Of a stretch of DNA of 64,000 nucleotides, positions 1 to 8,644 are shown one piece after another. The notes under the pieces were generated by a model. It was given only the letters and a program-made list of their open reading frames with translations, had not been told where the DNA came from and did no database searches. Both the position numbers and the translations under genes were made by a program. The stretch covers positions 1 to 64,000 of the forward strand of contig JBBQNY010000002.1 in NCBI GenBank assembly GCA_038330365.1. Reading direction: 5' to 3'. Each line of letters begins with the position of its first letter. Position 1 is the first letter of the stretch. The DNA is from JBBQNY01 sp038330365. Lineage in GTDB: Bacteria > Pseudomonadota > Gammaproteobacteria > Xanthomonadales > Ahniellaceae.

Positions 1-1
1 C

Positions 2-2866
2 GCCAACATCGTGGCCGGCCAGGTCGGCAGCATTGCCATCGTCTCGGGCAACAACCAGACCGGTGGCTCTGGAGCGACGTCCGATCCACTGGTGGTGCAG
101 CTGAGCTCAACGCAGGGATCGACATCCGGCGTGCCGGTGACGTACACGCTGCTGTCCGGATCGGGCAGCCTGCTGGATGCGAACGGCAACCCAAGCTCGC
201 AGGTCACGGTCACTTCGGCCGCCGACGGTACCGCCCGAGTCACGTTCCGATATGGCAACTCGCCAGGCCCGGTTCAGATCCAGGCGTCCGCGACCAATTT
301 CGGCAGTGTGGTGTTTGATCTGACGGTCCAGGGCGCAGGCCCAGGTGACACCCTCACCATCGTCAGCGGTGATGGGCAAAACGGCGCTCCGGGTACGCAG
401 AGCCAACCGCTGGTCGTCGAGCTCGACCGCGGCGGCGATCCGTCTCCCGGCGAGACGATCAACTGGTTCATTCGCAGCGGCGACGGACAGCTGCAGAGTT
501 TCAACACCACCACCGACGTCAATGGCCGGGCGAGCAACATCCTGACGTTCGGGCAGTCGCTCGGACCCATCGTGGTGGAAGCACGCACTGGAGATGGCAC
601 GCTGTCTGTGCAGTTCACGCTCAACACCGTGGCTGCGGGACCGCTGAACATCACGCTCATCAGCGGCGGTGGCCAGTCGGGGACGATCAACTCGGCGTTT
701 GCCCAGCCCCTCGTGTTCGAGGTTCGGAACAGTCAGGGTCAGGTCCAGCAGGGACTCGTGGTCAGCTTCGCGGTCACGCAGGGCACGGCAACGCTCGATG
801 CCGCATCTGCGACCACTGACGCTGCCGGCCGCGTCAGTGTCGGGGGCAGCTATGGCCCGACTGCAGGAGCGATCCAGGTTCGTGCAACGGTAGGCACCGG
901 AACACAGCAGGCATCCGCGGTGGCCAATCTCACGGCAGTTGCGCCCGCGCTGCGGATCGTCAGCGGTGACGGCCAGAGTGCGCCGGTCGCCACGCCCTTG
1001 CCGCAACCACTGGTGGTTGAGGTCACGCAGCCAGCTGGCGCCAGCGGCTCGCTCGCCGGCATCGTGCTGCGCTGGTCGGTGATCGAGGGCGGTGGCTCCA
1101 TCGGGTCCGCCAGCACCGTGACGGACGCGGCGGGCCGCGCCAGCAATACGCTGATCCTGGGACCGCAGGCCGGAACCAACCGGGTGCGCGTCGAGACCGA
1201 TGGCGGCAGCTTCGTCATCTTCACGGCCACAGCGACAGCAGGTCCGACGCCCACGCCGACGGTCCAGCTGACCATCGTTTCAGGCAACAACCAGAACATC
1301 GCCACCAATCTGGATTCGGCGCCCCTGGTTGTGCGCGTCACCAACGCGGCGGATGGCACGCCAGTCGGCAACGCCTGCGTGCAGTTCGCCGGCGTGACCA
1401 ATGCGACGGTGAGTCCGCAACAGGTCGGTTCGGGAGCCAATGGACTGGCGCAGACGATCGCGCGGGTCACGGCGGTGGGTCCAGCCGTAGTCAGCGCGCG
1501 CATCTGCAATAGCGCTACGGGCCAGGTCAACTTCGCGTTGAACGGTGCGATCCAGAACACCCTGGGTCTCAATCCCGACGACACGGCCTTCCAGATTGCG
1601 CAGGCCTTCGACAATGCCTGCGCTGCGTTGCGCACCCTGAGCCAGGGCGGCACGGTGCTCAACGCCGGTCAATCGGATCTGTTCGCGCGCTGTCAGGAAC
1701 TGGAGTTCAACGCAGGCACAAATCCCGACACGGTCGTGGATGCGCTGGAGCAGATCCTCAACGACGAGGCGGAAGCGCAGAACACCGCGGCCCTGACCAT
1801 CGCCGCCGCTCAGTTCGACAACCTCAAGGCACGCATCGCAGCTCTGCGCAGCGGCACCAATGGTTCGAGCTTCGGCGGTCTCGCGTTGCAGGGAGCCAAT
1901 GGTTCGGTGCCGCTGTCGTTCGGATCGAACAATGCCAGTGCCACGGAAGACGCTCCGCCTGAAGCAGGCGCCGAGTTCGACCGCTGGGGTTTCTTCGCCA
2001 CCGGCACCATCGGCGAAGGCGACAAGGACGCCACGGGCAGCAACAGCGGTTTCGACTTCCAGACCCGGGGCCTGACCGCCGGCGTCGACTACCGCTACAG
2101 CGATTCGCTGATCTTCGGTGCGGCAGTGGGTTACGCCAACAACGACACCGACATCGGTGCCAGCCGGGGCAAGCTCGAGAGTTCGGGCTGGAGCCTCTCG
2201 GGATATTCGACCTTCTACAAGGGCGATTCCTGGTACGCCGACGGCGTCTTGACGTATGGCAGCAACAGCTACGACATCACCCGCAACGTTGCATTCACGC
2301 TGCCGACGCCAAGTGGTTCCACCACTACCGTCAACCAGACGAACTCCGCCTCGCATGATGGCGACCAGTTCAGTGCCGCGTTCACGGCAGGTCGTGACTT
2401 CCAGCGCGGGGCGTGGGGCTTTGGTCCCTTCCTGCGCTGGACGTACACCAGTGTCGACTTCGACGGCTACACCGAGCGGGTCTCGAACCCCGGATTGCCG
2501 GGCTCAGGCCTGACCTTCCTGGTGAACCCGCGGGAGATCAAATCCTTCCAGGGAACGCTCGGCGGCAAGGCCACTTACACTCTGAGTACCGCGTGGGGCA
2601 TTTTGATACCGCACGCGCAGCTCGAGTACGTACGCGAGTTCAAGGACGATCCCGATGCGCTGACCTCGCAGTTGGTCTTTGATCCGACCGGATCGCAGAT
2701 CCAGGTTGCAGGCTCCAGGGTGGACCAGAGCTTCATGAATCTCGGCCTCGGAGTATCTGCAGTATTCGCCAATGGCCGTTCGGCTTTCCTCTACTACGAA
2801 AAGCTGCTCGGTCAGGAGAACACCAGCAAGAGCAGCCTCGCAATCGGCGTGAGGATCGAGTTCTGA
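2..2866 (+). CDS. Autotransporter with five Ig-like repeats (5' truncated by window edge)
   Basis: Type V secretion protein: the C-terminal part is an autotransporter beta-barrel for the outer membrane, and the N-terminal part would be displayed outside. The frame is already open at base 2, so the gene starts upstream and no signal peptide is visible; GTG at 11 is only the first start-like codon. Counting from it, five Ig-like (Big_1-type) repeats of about 100 residues open with a hallmark [LI]xIVSGxxQ or close variant near residues 8, 115, 214, 314 and 420. The fifth contains a Cys pair. About 515-640 is a polar, probably helical linker with two more Cys. From about 655 aromatic-rich strands run to the terminal Phe (IGVRIEF), the usual barrel end. 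Ligand unknown; an adhesin is the likeliest role (inference). Confidence 0.85.
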   Translation, partial: ANIVAGQVGSIAIVSGNNQTGGSGATSDPLVVQLSSTQGSTSGVPVTYTLLSGSGSLLDANGNPSSQVTVTSAADGTARVTFRYGNSPGPVQIQASATNFGSVVFDLTVQGAGPGDTLTIVSGDGQNGAPGTQSQPLVVELDRGGDPSPGETINWFIRSGDGQLQSFNTTTDVNGRASNILTFGQSLGPIVVEARTGDGTLSVQFTLNTVAAGPLNITLISGGGQSGTINSAFAQPLVFEVRNSQGQVQQGLVVSFAVTQGTATLDAASATTDAAGRVSVGGSYGPTAGAIQVRATVGTGTQQASAVANLTAVAPALRIVSGDGQSAPVATPLPQPLVVEVTQPAGASGSLAGIVLRWSVIEGGGSIGSASTVTDAAGRASNTLILGPQAGTNRVRVETDGGSFVIFTATATAGPTPTPTVQLTIVSGNNQNIATNLDSAPLVVRVTNAADGTPVGNACVQFAGVTNATVSPQQVGSGANGLAQTIARVTAVGPAVVSARICNSATGQVNFALNGAIQNTLGLNPDDTAFQIAQAFDNACAALRTLSQGGTVLNAGQSDLFARCQELEFNAGTNPDTVVDALEQILNDEAEAQNTAALTIAAAQFDNLKARIAALRSGTNGSSFGGLALQGANGSVPLSFGSNNASATEDAPPEAGAEFDRWGFFATGTIGEGDKDATGSNSGFDFQTRGLTAGVDYRYSDSLIFGAAVGYANNDTDIGASRGKLESSGWSLSGYSTFYKGDSWYADGVLTYGSNSYDITRNVAFTLPTPSGSTTTVNQTNSASHDGDQFSAAFTAGRDFQRGAWGFGPFLRWTYTSVDFDGYTERVSNPGLPGSGLTFLVNPREIKSFQGTLGGKATYTLSTAWGILIPHAQLEYVREFKDDPDALTSQLVFDPTGSQIQVAGSRVDQSFMNLGLGVSAVFANGRSAFLYYEKLLGQENTSKSSLAIGVRIEF

Positions 2867-2913
2867 GATCCGGATCCTCCATGCGCGAACAGCTGCGAGG
2901 AGATTCCGTGCAT

Positions 2914-2942
2914 GCGGGAGGCAGTGAACGACTGCCTCCCGC
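2914..2942 (+). terminator. Perfect 12-bp hairpin after the autotransporter gene
   Basis: GCGGGAGGCAGT (2914-2925), a 5-base loop, and its exact complement (2931-2942) lie 48 bases after the autotransporter stop. No T-run follows, so it is either a non-canonical terminator or a 3'-end stabilising structure. Confidence 0.55.
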
Positions 2943-2949
2943 TACGGGC

Positions 2950-2978
2950 TTCGCAAGAGAACTCCGTCGCGGTACGCT
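2950..2978 (+). promoter_or_regulatory. Sigma-70-like promoter of the PP2C gene, predicting a leaderless mRNA
   Basis: TTCGCA (2950-2955), a 17-base spacer and TACGCT (2973-2978). Only six bases separate the -10 from the ATG at 2985, so the transcript would start at or next to the start codon. No Shine-Dalgarno sequence precedes this ATG. Confidence 0.4.
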
Positions 2979-2984
2979 GCGATA

Positions 2985-3692
2985 ATGACGACGATCGAAT
3001 TTGGCCATCACAGCCACGTGGGCTTGCGTCGCGAGCACAACGAGGACACCTACCACGCCGATCCGGAAGCGGGCCTGTGGCTGGTGGCGGACGGCATGGG
3101 AGGGCACGAGAACGGCGAGATCGCGAGTGCTCTGGCGCGGGACGTGATCGTTCGCGAGATCGCCGCGGGATCCAGTCTTTCGGATGCAATCCGCCTGGCC
3201 GACGAAGAGATCATCAGACATTCGCGCAAGCGTGCCCAGGCGTTGCCGATGGGAACCACCATCGCCGCATTGCGCCTCACTGGCGATGACTACGAGGTCG
3301 GCTGGGTCGGCGACAGTCGTGCCTACCTCTGGAATGGCACCTTCAAGCAGATCTCGCAGGATCACTCCTACGTTCGCGAGCTCGTGGAACAGGGCGCGAT
3401 CAGCGCGGAGCAGGCAAGAACGCATCCGCACCGCAACGTGGTGACCCAGGCACTCGGGGTCACCGATCCTGCCTCGCTGCGCGTGGAGACTACGTCGGGC
3501 AAACTGGAATCGGGCTGGCAGATCCTTCTGTGCAGCGATGGCCTCACCGAGGAAGTGGACGACGCCGAAATCGGCGCCATCCTCGCGCGCAAGGAATTTT
3601 CTGCCCAGGAAGCCGTGGATCACCTGATCGTCGCGGCCCTGGATGGCGGCGGTTCCGACAACGTCACGGTGGTTCTGCTTCGCCGCCAGTAA
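2985..3692 (+). CDS. PP2C-family Ser/Thr protein phosphatase
   Basis: Metal-dependent phosphatase of the PrpC/Stp1 type that removes phosphate from Ser/Thr residues of cytoplasmic proteins. The 235 residues span one PP2C domain: REHNED near residue 14, DGMGGH near 36, GDSRAYLW near 109, CSDGL near 183 and GGSDN near the end. These Asp/Gly residues form the two-metal site. Length fits a stand-alone bacterial PP2C with no membrane segment. The ATG at 2985 has no visible ribosome site, and a promoter -10 sits 6 bases before it. A Ser/Thr kinase gene lies 1 kb away in the opposite direction, the usual partner; the pairing here is inferred from proximity only. Confidence 0.93.
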   Translation: MTTIEFGHHSHVGLRREHNEDTYHADPEAGLWLVADGMGGHENGEIASALARDVIVREIAAGSSLSDAIRLADEEIIRHSRKRAQALPMGTTIAALRLTGDDYEVGWVGDSRAYLWNGTFKQISQDHSYVRELVEQGAISAEQARTHPHRNVVTQALGVTDPASLRVETTSGKLESGWQILLCSDGLTEEVDDAEIGAILARKEFSAQEAVDHLIVAALDGGGSDNVTVVLLRRQ

Positions 3693-3885
3693 CCTTGCCG
3701 ACCCCTCTCCGGGTAGCGAGCCGAAATCGGCTACTTCGCAGGCAAGCGCAATCTGCGGAACACTTCTATCCGAACGCAGCGCTTGAATGCGCAGCCAACC
3801 TGATGGCTGCGGCAGTACCGATCCGGAGAGTCGCAATGACTGGGACGACGAGTGAGTGGACCCCACAGCAGGCGCTCATAATCTG

Positions 3886-4689
3886 ATGAGCACACCCGCC
3901 CTTCCAATCGCAACGGGTTCACTCACGATAGCCGTGGCCCAGATGCATGTGCACCCGGATGATCCGCTCAGGAATCTGGAGCGCATCGAGCAGCTGGTCC
4001 AGAAAGCCAAGAAGCAGGGGGCCGACCTGGTCGTGTTTCCCGAAGATGCCGTGTGTGGTCCCTTGACGGGACAGACCCAGTTCGTCGAGCACGCTCCTGC
4101 CTACCTGCAGCGAATGCAGGCTCTCGCCGCACATCACGCCATCGACCTTGTACCCGGCAGCTGGACGGTGTCGGAACAGGGCGTACTCCACAACCAGTCG
4201 TACTACATCAATGCAGACGGAACGGTTGCAGGCAGCTATCGAAAGGTCAACCTGTGGGAGACCGAAAAAGCGGTCATCACCCCGGGCCATGGTCCGGTGG
4301 TATTTCCGACGCGTTTCGGCGCTGTTGGTCTCATCATCTGCTGGGATATCTCCTTTCCCCAGATGTTCACCGCCATGAACGCCCAGGGCGTGCAGCTCGT
4401 CATTTCTCCCACGTACTGGTCGTTCCCGGAAGGCACTCCGAAAGATGCCGAGGCCATGCGGGACGAGATTCTGCTGATCGATTCGCTGTGCACCGCGCGC
4501 GCGTTCGAGAACAATATTGTGTTCGTCTACTGCAACGCAGCTGGTGTTCTGCACCACGCAGGTTCGAAAAGCGTGCTATCGGGCAGGTCGCAAGTAACTC
4601 ACCCATTGGATCGGGTGATCGCGCAATGCGAGGGCAACAGGGAAGAGCTTTTGCTGGTGAGCGTCGAGTTGCCGGTGCAGCAGATCTAG
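3886..4689 (+). CDS. Carbon-nitrogen hydrolase (nitrilase superfamily amidase)
   Basis: Cytoplasmic amidohydrolase cleaving a C-N bond of an unknown small amide or nitrile. The Glu-Lys-Cys triad is visible: VVFPEDAV (Glu, about residue 50), YRKVNLWE (Lys, about 118) and IICWDIS (Cys, about 153). At 267 residues it is a single-domain member. I chose ATG 3886; the frame extends upstream to GTG 3856, but the extra residues are not typical of the family. CATAAT sits just before the ATG and there is no Shine-Dalgarno sequence. It lies between the PP2C gene and the convergent kinase gene, whose stop is 30 bases away. Substrate cannot be read from sequence. Confidence 0.88.
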   Translation: MSTPALPIATGSLTIAVAQMHVHPDDPLRNLERIEQLVQKAKKQGADLVVFPEDAVCGPLTGQTQFVEHAPAYLQRMQALAAHHAIDLVPGSWTVSEQGVLHNQSYYINADGTVAGSYRKVNLWETEKAVITPGHGPVVFPTRFGAVGLIICWDISFPQMFTAMNAQGVQLVISPTYWSFPEGTPKDAEAMRDEILLIDSLCTARAFENNIVFVYCNAAGVLHHAGSKSVLSGRSQVTHPLDRVIAQCEGNREELLLVSVELPVQQI

Positions 4690-4719
4690 GGACGCTTCCG
4701 CCGACGGCAAGACAGCGCC

Positions 4720-6243
4720 CTAACGGCCCTGGGCGCGGTTGGAGTCGGCAAGCAGCTTGAGCAGTTCTGGATCATCCGGGCGCGCCTTCAGTCCTTCCTC
4801 CGCGAGTATCGAGCTGCCGACGTAGAGGCCGCGATCGAATGTCGCCTTGGCCTTGCTCTCGTAGAAGTCTGCAACCTGGCTCAGGCCCGCCTTCGCGTCC
4901 TCGTTGTCAGGGTCGGCGGCCAGAACCAGTTGGAAAAGATCGGTCGCGCAATCACCTTCCGGCTCGTTGAGCCGACGGCCGTTCTCGATCAATCCAATCT
5001 TGACGTATTCCTGGGCACGCTGGATCAGCGTCGCGGCGTCAGAGCCCGCAGGTAGCGGCGTGATGATCCCGCTTGGTGGCAACTGGGGATTGTCTGCCGT
5101 TGGCGTCGCATCGTCAGGAGTTCCGGTCGATGATTCGCCAGTCCCCTGCTCAGCGACGGTGGTGGTGACGGCGGCACCGTCGTCCACTCCGTTGTTCTTG
5201 CCGTCGCCGCGCATCAGGATGAACGCCGCAGCCAGCGCAAACGCCAGCGACGTGCCGGCAATGATCATCGTCTTGGGCGTGAAACGACGCCTTTCGTCGC
5301 CATCGATGTCGAGCGAGTCGATCTTTTTTGCAGACTTCGGCGCACGACCGGTGGGCACGGGCGTTTCCGGCAGCGTTTGCGACGGGCGTGAAGCACGCGC
5401 GGATCCGGGCCGACGCTCCCGCATTTCTTTCGCCTGGGGCGCACTCGCAACCAGCTTGTCGATGGCAACAAGAAACTCCTCGCCGGTCCCGTAACGCTCA
5501 TTGGCGTCCTTGGCCATCGACCCTGCAATGAGCGGTTGCAACCAGCGCATTTCATCCGGCAATTGCGGCAGCGGATGCGTGACATGCATCAGCGCGATGG
5601 TGAAGGGATCCGCCGCCTCGTACGGTGCGCGCTCCGCGAGGCATTCGAACATGACGGCGCCGAGGGCGTAGATGTCCGAACGGCCATCGACCTTTTCGGC
5701 ACGCGCCTGCTCGGGACTCATGTAGTGCGGCGTTCCGATGGACGACCCGATCTGCGTCGCCATCGTCTTGGAGTCCATCGACTTGGCGATGCCGAAATCG
5801 GCCAGCACGGCCGAGTTGTCGTTGCGGAAGAGAATGTTGCCCGGCTTGACATCGCGGTGGACAAAACCCTTGTCGTGCGCGAAGTGAAGACCGGCCGCGA
5901 GATCGCGAACCACCTCAAGGATTTCCATGACCTTCATGCCGCGGTTCATGCGCTCGCGCAGCGTGCCGCCCGGGATGTACTCGGCTGCCAGGTAATACGT
6001 ATTCTCGTGGCGCCCGATGTCGAACACGGTCACAAGGTTGGGATGGCTCAGCTTGGCCGTTATTCGGCCTTCCTTGAGAAAGCGGTCAGCGAATTCCTGG
6101 TTGGCAGCGAGCGCGGGCGCCATCACCTTGAGCGCCACCTCCCGATCCAGAGACTCCTGAACCGCGAGATAGACCGAAGCCATGCCGCCCACTCCGAGTG
6201 GCTCCACGACGCGGTAACCGGGGATATTCACAGTTTCCGTCAT
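4720..6243 (-). CDS. Membrane-anchored eukaryotic-like Ser/Thr protein kinase
   Basis: Phosphorylates Ser/Thr of unknown targets. Reading from ATG 6243 (507 aa): kinase domain about 7-275 with the glycine loop LGVGGMASVYLA, VALKVM (ATP-binding Lys), HRDVKPGN (catalytic Asp near 129), ADFGIAK (near 148) and SPEQAR. A basic Pro/Ser-rich linker follows, then one hydrophobic segment at about 323-345 (IIAGTSLAFALAAAFIL). The rest, outside the membrane, is Thr/Asp/Pro-rich and ends in TPR-like helices with ADPDNEDAKAGL and ARPDDPELLKLL. The frame extends to a TTG at 6294, but ATG 6243 begins just before the kinase fold. The design is PknB-like, with a helical sensor instead of PASTA domains. The likely counter-enzyme is the PP2C at 2985. 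Confidence 0.92.
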   Translation of the reverse strand: MTETVNIPGYRVVEPLGVGGMASVYLAVQESLDREVALKVMAPALAANQEFADRFLKEGRITAKLSHPNLVTVFDIGRHENTYYLAAEYIPGGTLRERMNRGMKVMEILEVVRDLAAGLHFAHDKGFVHRDVKPGNILFRNDNSAVLADFGIAKSMDSKTMATQIGSSIGTPHYMSPEQARAEKVDGRSDIYALGAVMFECLAERAPYEAADPFTIALMHVTHPLPQLPDEMRWLQPLIAGSMAKDANERYGTGEEFLVAIDKLVASAPQAKEMRERRPGSARASRPSQTLPETPVPTGRAPKSAKKIDSLDIDGDERRRFTPKTMIIAGTSLAFALAAAFILMRGDGKNNGVDDGAAVTTTVAEQGTGESSTGTPDDATPTADNPQLPPSGIITPLPAGSDAATLIQRAQEYVKIGLIENGRRLNEPEGDCATDLFQLVLAADPDNEDAKAGLSQVADFYESKAKATFDRGLYVGSSILAEEGLKARPDDPELLKLLADSNRAQGR

Positions 6244-6478
6244 GCGGGGGGCCGGAGCACTCTTGGAAGGCGAAGGGATTGCGCACGATAGCAAACGCCA
6301 CCGGATGCCGCATCCGTGCAGGGGTCAAGCCTGCCCCGGGCTACGATCGGCGCACGCAAACTGACTGCGGAACGTGGCGCGCACGTCGGGAGTGCTGCGA
6401 TGCGCGGATACGCATCGCAGAACCTCATGTCCGCCATGCCGCTCCCGACAGCGCCTTGGCTCGGAGCGGCTTGCGGAC

Positions 6479-7792
6479 TCAGCGGGCCGCAGCCCGCAAT
6501 TGCCGAAGCGCTGCGACAAACCGGCTCATGTCGTAACGCTCGTCCTTTTCTACCGTGGCGTACAGCGCATCGATACGCGAATCGAGGTTCTTGCGATTCG
6601 CCTCATCCACAGCACCCGCGTTCTGGAAAGCCACCACGATGGACTGCGCCGCCATGCTTCCCTGCTCTGCGGCCGCATAGTCGCGGAACTCACCCGCTTC
6701 GGCGTCCCGCACCATGCTGTCGAGTACCGGACCGAGGCTGTCGCCGTCAAACGAATATGCCGCAACAGCCGGCAGGGTGGAGCGGATGCTGCTACGCAGG
6801 GCGCGCGCGGACTGTTCAGTGGCAGCACGGCTGCGGGTGGTCGCCTGATGCAATGTCCGGGTCTGTTGCCGCAGTCGGCTGGCTGCGCCGGGGTCAACCA
6901 CCGCCAGCACATGGCGATACATCACGAGATTGGAATCATTGAGTCGGACCACGCCAGGCCCAAGCCCGGTGCCCTGGCGCGGCGCCCAGCGCTTGCCCCC
7001 CATCGAGCGATGGCAGGCATGACAATCAAAGAGCACGAGCTCGGGAAAAATGCCCTGCGATCCATGGCGGGGATCGACGAGGATATCCAGCAGATTGGCC
7101 GCAGCAACACCCTGACCCACTCCCCAGTCGCGCAGCCCGTTGAAACGGCCCTTGCGCTTTTCGTAGTCGGCGTCGATCGTGTAATGCGGATTGAGCCAGG
7201 TGAAGGTGTCGAGCTCGAACGAGAGTCGCGGATGGCCCGCGCCCATGATCCGATGGGTGATCATCCGATCAGGTGTGCCCATATGGCATCCCATGCACAG
7301 CTCGGCGCGCGCCACCGGATCTTCGGTTGGATAGAGCCCCGCCGCCAGATTGTCCGCATGCGAGACCTTGCTGTCGGCATGCGACGCGATCCACTTTTCG
7401 GCGCCGCCATGGCAGGTTTCGCAGCCGATGCCGTCGTCCGCCTGAAACTTGGCGCCGCGCAGATCAGCTGAAATATTGTCCGCATGACAGTCGAGACAGA
7501 CCTTGGCCTGAGTCGCGTCTCCAAGTCCGAGCTTGCGGGCGATGGCTTGACCGTTGGGAGTCGAAAGCGCCTGCAGCGCCTTGGTGGCATGCGGATCGAA
7601 CTGCTGCCAAAGCGCAAATTCATTGCGCATCACCGTCGAATTCTCGAATGGCTTGTTGGAACCGTGGCAGACACCACTGGAACAACTGGCAACGCCGAGG
7701 TGCCGATTCTGCTCGATTCGGTCGATTGCCGACTGCGCAAAAGCCGCGACCGGAAGCGCCAGGAGCAGTGTCCAAACCCATCGCTGATACAT
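6479..7792 (-). CDS. Periplasmic multiheme cytochrome c (cytochrome c554-like)
   Basis: Electron-transfer protein exported by a Sec signal peptide (residues 1-19, ...ALPVAAFAQS). From ATG 7792, preceded by GGGGAG at good spacing, the 437 residues carry four CXXCH heme sites: CLDCH (98-102), CETCH (123-127), CMGCH (165-169) and CHACH (256-260). A CX4CH motif (36-42) may bind a fifth heme. Many extra His residues could be distal ligands. After residue 300 the chain is helical, charged and without heme motifs. The pattern resembles the cytochrome c554 group that accepts electrons from multiheme reductases. No oxidoreductase or cytochrome maturation gene lies beside it, so its partner is unknown. 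Confidence 0.82.
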   Translation of the reverse strand: MYQRWVWTLLLALPVAAFAQSAIDRIEQNRHLGVASCSSGVCHGSNKPFENSTVMRNEFALWQQFDPHATKALQALSTPNGQAIARKLGLGDATQAKVCLDCHADNISADLRGAKFQADDGIGCETCHGGAEKWIASHADSKVSHADNLAAGLYPTEDPVARAELCMGCHMGTPDRMITHRIMGAGHPRLSFELDTFTWLNPHYTIDADYEKRKGRFNGLRDWGVGQGVAAANLLDILVDPRHGSQGIFPELVLFDCHACHRSMGGKRWAPRQGTGLGPGVVRLNDSNLVMYRHVLAVVDPGAASRLRQQTRTLHQATTRSRAATEQSARALRSSIRSTLPAVAAYSFDGDSLGPVLDSMVRDAEAGEFRDYAAAEQGSMAAQSIVVAFQNAGAVDEANRKNLDSRIDALYATVEKDERYDMSRFVAALRQLRAAAR

Positions 7793-7909
7793 GATGCGCG
7801 TTCTCCCCACGGGGAAACGATTTCGAATCAACCGCCGGTCCCCTTTGCCGGCACTTCGATTATGCCACCGACTGCGCCTGGTCTGAACCTTACCGACCCA
7901 ATCTCCCGT

Positions 7910-8644
7910 TCAATGCTGATGCTCCAGCGCTTGGACGGGTGGCGTAGCAGGCCATGATCGGCACTCGGCGCCGCTGCCTGCGATCCGCTGCATCCGCGCA
8001 TCGTGTGCGGCGAGGTCTGCAGCCTGTGGCACGAAGCGACGCAGCGAATCGAGAAATTCCGCACTGTTCCTTGACTGGACACCGGCCCCGCGCACCGTCA
8101 CTTCCACCAGCGCGAGATCCCCCTGACCTGCCGTCATCGCAAGATAGACGTCCGCCAGCAGACGCGCATCAAGCAGCGCCCCATGCAGCTCCCGCATGCT
8201 GCTGTCGACGCCCAATCGACGACACAGTGCGTCCAGCGAGTTGCGCTGCCCTGGCCACTGGCGCCGGGCAAGCGCCAGCGTGTCGACAATCGTGCATTCG
8301 CCGTTGCTGCAGCGGAACTCTAGATCGGCCCGCTCGAGCTCCATGTCGAGAAACGCAACGTCGAACGCCGCATTGTGGATGATGATCTCGGCACCGCACA
8401 CAAACTCGACGAAGGCCTGCGCGCGTTCCGGAAAACGTGGCTTGTCGAGCAGAAACTCGTCCCGGATACCGTGCTTGGCGAGGGCCCCCGCTTCGCTGCG
8501 CCGATCCGGATTGAAGAATTCGTGGAACACCCGACCGGTGGGACGCCGTTCGACGAGCTCCACGCAACCGAGCTCGACCACCCGGTCGCCACGGATCGGG
8601 TCGAGGCCGGTGGTCTCGGTATCCAGCACGATCTGTCGGGTCAT
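7910..8644 (-). CDS. dnaQ: DNA polymerase III subunit epsilon (3'-5' proofreading exonuclease)
   Basis: Proofreading subunit of the replicative polymerase. The 244 aa contain the DEDDh exonuclease motifs: DTETTG near residue 8 (ExoI), HNAAFDVAFLD near 97 (ExoII) and HGALLDARLLADVY near 160 (ExoIII). Length matches epsilon proteins of gammaproteobacteria (E. coli 243). ATG 8644 is preceded by GGTGGAG at 7-8 bases and overlaps the rnhA stop (ATGA), so rnhA and dnaQ are translationally coupled. In E. coli the same two genes are neighbours but divergent; here they form one minus-strand unit behind a methyltransferase gene. Confidence 0.95.
   Translation of the reverse strand: MTRQIVLDTETTGLDPIRGDRVVELGCVELVERRPTGRVFHEFFNPDRRSEAGALAKHGIRDEFLLDKPRFPERAQAFVEFVCGAEIIIHNAAFDVAFLDMELERADLEFRCSNGECTIVDTLALARRQWPGQRNSLDALCRRLGVDSSMRELHGALLDARLLADVYLAMTAGQGDLALVEVTVRGAGVQSRNSAEFLDSLRRFVPQAADLAAHDARMQRIAGSGAECRSWPATPPVQALEHQH

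Noticed and set aside
2..1560. Possible CRISPR or DNA-level tandem repeats in the autotransporter
   Set aside because: The periodicity is at protein level (about 100 residues) with diverged DNA; no short identical repeats with spacers.
2733..3866. A 377-codon minus-strand frame across the PP2C gene
   Set aside because: Covers the antisense of the PP2C gene and a hairpin; Arg/Ser-rich with no domain.
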